Below, in pieces: positions 62,846-64,000 of a stretch of 64,000 nt of DNA. The notes beneath the pieces were generated by a model. The model searched no databases. It had not been told where the DNA came from and saw only the letters and a list, made by a program, of their open reading frames with translations. The stretch lies in assembly GCA_031292015.1 (NCBI GenBank), contig JARLHY010000023.1:33783-97782 (forward strand), given 5' to 3'. The stretch's first letter is position 1. Every line of letters begins with the position of its first letter. The stretch is from Negativicutes bacterium. GTDB lineage: Bacteria; Bacillota_C; Negativicutes; Sporomusales_B; JARLHX01. A program made the translations under genes and the position numbers.

Positions 62846-63154
62846 ATGGAAAAACCGAAAACCCATATCTTCGTCTGCACCAGTTCCCGGATCGGCGGCC
62901 AGCAGAAGGGCTTTTGCTTTAGCAAAGGCGGTGTGGACATTATGGCCAGACTGTTGGAGGAGATCGAAGAACGTGACCTGTCCGGCGAGGTATATGTGAC
63001 CAACACCGGCTGTTTCGGGATCTGCGAGAAAGGCCCGGTGGTCGTGGTCTATCCTGATAACGTCTGGTATGGTTCGGTGACACCGGATGATGTGGAAGAA
63101 ATCATCACCGAACATATCGAAGGCGGCAAAGTGGTCGAGCGCCTGGCGCTTTAA
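62846..63154 (+). CDS. Thioredoxin-like [2Fe-2S] ferredoxin
   Basis: The 102-residue protein matches nif-linked [2Fe-2S] ferredoxins of the thioredoxin fold: first Cys in FVCTSS (about 9-14), second in GFCFSKGG (about 23-30), and two in NTGCFGICEKGP (about 56-67). It may donate electrons to nitrogenase or to cofactor assembly, or act as an oxygen-protective protein like the Shethna protein. AAGGAGTG precedes the ATG. It lies between the NifX-like domain and the AnfO-like gene. Confidence 0.9.
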   Translation: MEKPKTHIFVCTSSRIGGQQKGFCFSKGGVDIMARLLEEIEERDLSGEVYVTNTGCFGICEKGPVVVVYPDNVWYGSVTPDDVEEIITEHIEGGKVVERLAL

Positions 63155-63185
63155 TACGCCGCAGGCGAGAACGGAGGGATATTTG

Positions 63186-63812
63186 ATGACCAGGGAGATC
63201 GCCGTATTTCGCGGCAATGACGGAGCCACCGCTGCGCTGGGTGAGCCGGGCACGGTCGCTGTGTACCGTCGCAAACAGGGGCGATGGGAGCTGAGCCGCC
63301 AGCAGGAATGGGATCTTGATTCACGAAAGGGCCTTAAGGAATTTCGCCGCCAAATAACTGAAATAGCTACATTTCTCGGCACCTGCAAGGTTTTTGTCGC
63401 CAGAACCATCACCGGCCTCCCCTACTACGAAATGGAGAAAGCGGGGATCAGCACCTGGGAAGTCACCGGCCCGCCGGCCGGTTTCCTGACCGAGATTGCC
63501 TTGCAGGATGCCGCTGTCCGGGAAGAAGTCGTGGAGACCGTGGTAAAGCAGGTGGTCCCTCTTGAAGTGGCGCCAGGGCACTGGTCGGTTTCGATCAAGG
63601 AAGTGCAGGAGCAGGAAAGCGGTATTACCTCCAAGCAGGTGCTGCTGCCCATATTACGCCGGCTTGCATTCACCAGTCTTGCCATCGACTGCAATCATCT
63701 TCCTCCCTGGCTGGAAGTGGAAATTACCGGCCGCGGCCTTGTTTTTCAGACCGAGAAGCTGGGGGGTAATCATTACAAGGTGATCGTCAGCCGTCCGTCC
63801 GTGCCTGTCTGA
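63186..63812 (+). CDS. AnfO-like nitrogenase accessory protein
   Basis: The 208-residue protein resembles AnfO, the accessory protein of iron-only nitrogenase operons: IAVFRGNDGATAALGEPGTV at the start, VARTITGLPYYEMEKAGIS (about 83-101) with the conserved Phe/Tyr-Glu pattern, and a C-terminal NHLPPWLEVEI segment. The function is not established. ATG 63186 has ACGGAGGG upstream. Here it ends a molybdenum-type nif operon, where AnfO is not expected. The name rests on my memory of the family. Confidence 0.7.
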   Translation: MTREIAVFRGNDGATAALGEPGTVAVYRRKQGRWELSRQQEWDLDSRKGLKEFRRQITEIATFLGTCKVFVARTITGLPYYEMEKAGISTWEVTGPPAGFLTEIALQDAAVREEVVETVVKQVVPLEVAPGHWSVSIKEVQEQESGITSKQVLLPILRRLAFTSLAIDCNHLPPWLEVEITGRGLVFQTEKLGGNHYKVIVSRPSVPV

Positions 63813-63841
63813 AATGGAGATTGGCAGATATTCCCGAGAGG

Positions 63842-63866
63842 GCCCGCAGTTCTGCGGGCTTTTTTT
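63842..63866 (+). terminator. Terminator of the nif operon
   Basis: GCCCGCAG (63842-63849) pairs with CTGCGGGC (63852-63859), followed by seven Ts. Confidence 0.9.
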
Positions 63867-63920
63867 GCGTCAGCGAATACCCCCCGCTATGCGGGGGAGT
63901 TCAAAAAAGGCGGAGCCGTT

Positions 63921-64000
63921 GTGGTAGAAAAGTACACTATGCATTCAGGAAAAAATGAAATTCTATATGTCTCGGCTGAGCGTGGTTCCCAGCCGAAAGA
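63921..64000 (+). CDS. Possible 5' fragment of a new gene, cut by the window edge
   Basis: After a CCCCCGC/GCGGGGG hairpin (about 63881-63897), AAGGCGGAG precedes GTG 63921. The frame runs open to the edge for 26 codons (VVEKYTMHSGKNEILYVSAE, then RGSQPK), and an ATG lies at its seventh codon. It looks protein-like but I cannot name it. Confidence 0.35.
   Translation, partial: MVEKYTMHSGKNEILYVSAERGSQPK

Overview
The window looks like chromosomal DNA of a diazotrophic anaerobic Firmicute. A Sporomusaceae-type member of the Negativicutes is my best guess, but this is inference. The support is strong AAGGAGG ribosome sites, tRNA genes with encoded CCA ends, a clostridial-type nifH-nifI1-nifI2-nifD-nifK order with a short NifK and a long NifD, many sigma-54 style regulators, and a Desulfovibrio-like molybdenum aldehyde oxidoreductase cluster. 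GC content is fairly high in genes and drops sharply in the promoter regions.

Layout. (1) 1-2000, minus strand: a histidine kinase cut by the left edge, a small two-cluster ferredoxin, and an unrecognised His/Cys-rich protein. (2) 2.5-6.7 kb: an FAD-dependent dehydrogenase with purB and purA behind one promoter and a terminator-like leader hairpin. (3) 6.8-7.1 kb: tRNA-Lys, -Glu and -Val. (4) 7.2-11.1 kb: a stand-alone carbohydrate-binding module, a DEAD-box helicase with an attenuator-like leader, a free-standing rpoZ, several very small ORFs and an RRM protein. (5) 11.4-15.4 kb: tRNA-Asp and -Phe, a chemoreceptor, a phosphoribosyltransferase and a palindromic element. (6) 15.4-30.3 kb: a sigma-54 activator, its probable binding site, a sigma-54 promoter and a long operon. 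The operon holds a Mop-type aldehyde oxidoreductase, an iron-sulfur flavoprotein, a small redox protein, XdhC, a MobA-like/HD fusion, a radical SAM protein, an AMP-dependent ligase, a histidine phosphatase and a C-GCAxxG protein. A 101-bp tandem repeat interrupts it. (7) 30.4-33.6 kb: a Cache-GAF-GAF-GGDEF-HD-GYP protein. (8) 33.7-53.7 kb: a sugar-acid/hydroxy-acid catabolic region with three local regulators (IclR, PrpR-like sigma-54 activator, GntR), five MFS transporters of the anion:cation symporter type, one sodium:solute symporter, and dehydrogenases, a PdxA-like enzyme, an amidohydrolase, a DapA-like aldolase/lyase and an RraA-like protein. (9) 53.8-63.9 kb: the nitrogenase operon nifH-I1-I2-D-K-E-N-B, a split NifB C-terminal domain, a [2Fe-2S] ferredoxin and an AnfO-like gene, closed by a terminator.

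How it fits together. Both sigma-54 activators sit directly upstream of a consensus -24/-12 promoter, so each probably controls the operon after it. The aldehyde oxidoreductase needs molybdopterin cytosine dinucleotide, and the XdhC and MobA-like genes beside it fit that need. The nif operon is preceded by a promoter, two small hexaloop hairpins and an intrinsic terminator, suggesting transcription attenuation.

Most notable observations: an in-frame amber codon that splits nifB exactly between its radical SAM and NifX-like domains; the nif leader with two candidate ANTAR-type hexaloops; an AnfO gene in an otherwise molybdenum-type nif operon; and the aldehyde oxidoreductase/radical SAM/ligase cluster whose joint biochemical role is not known to me.
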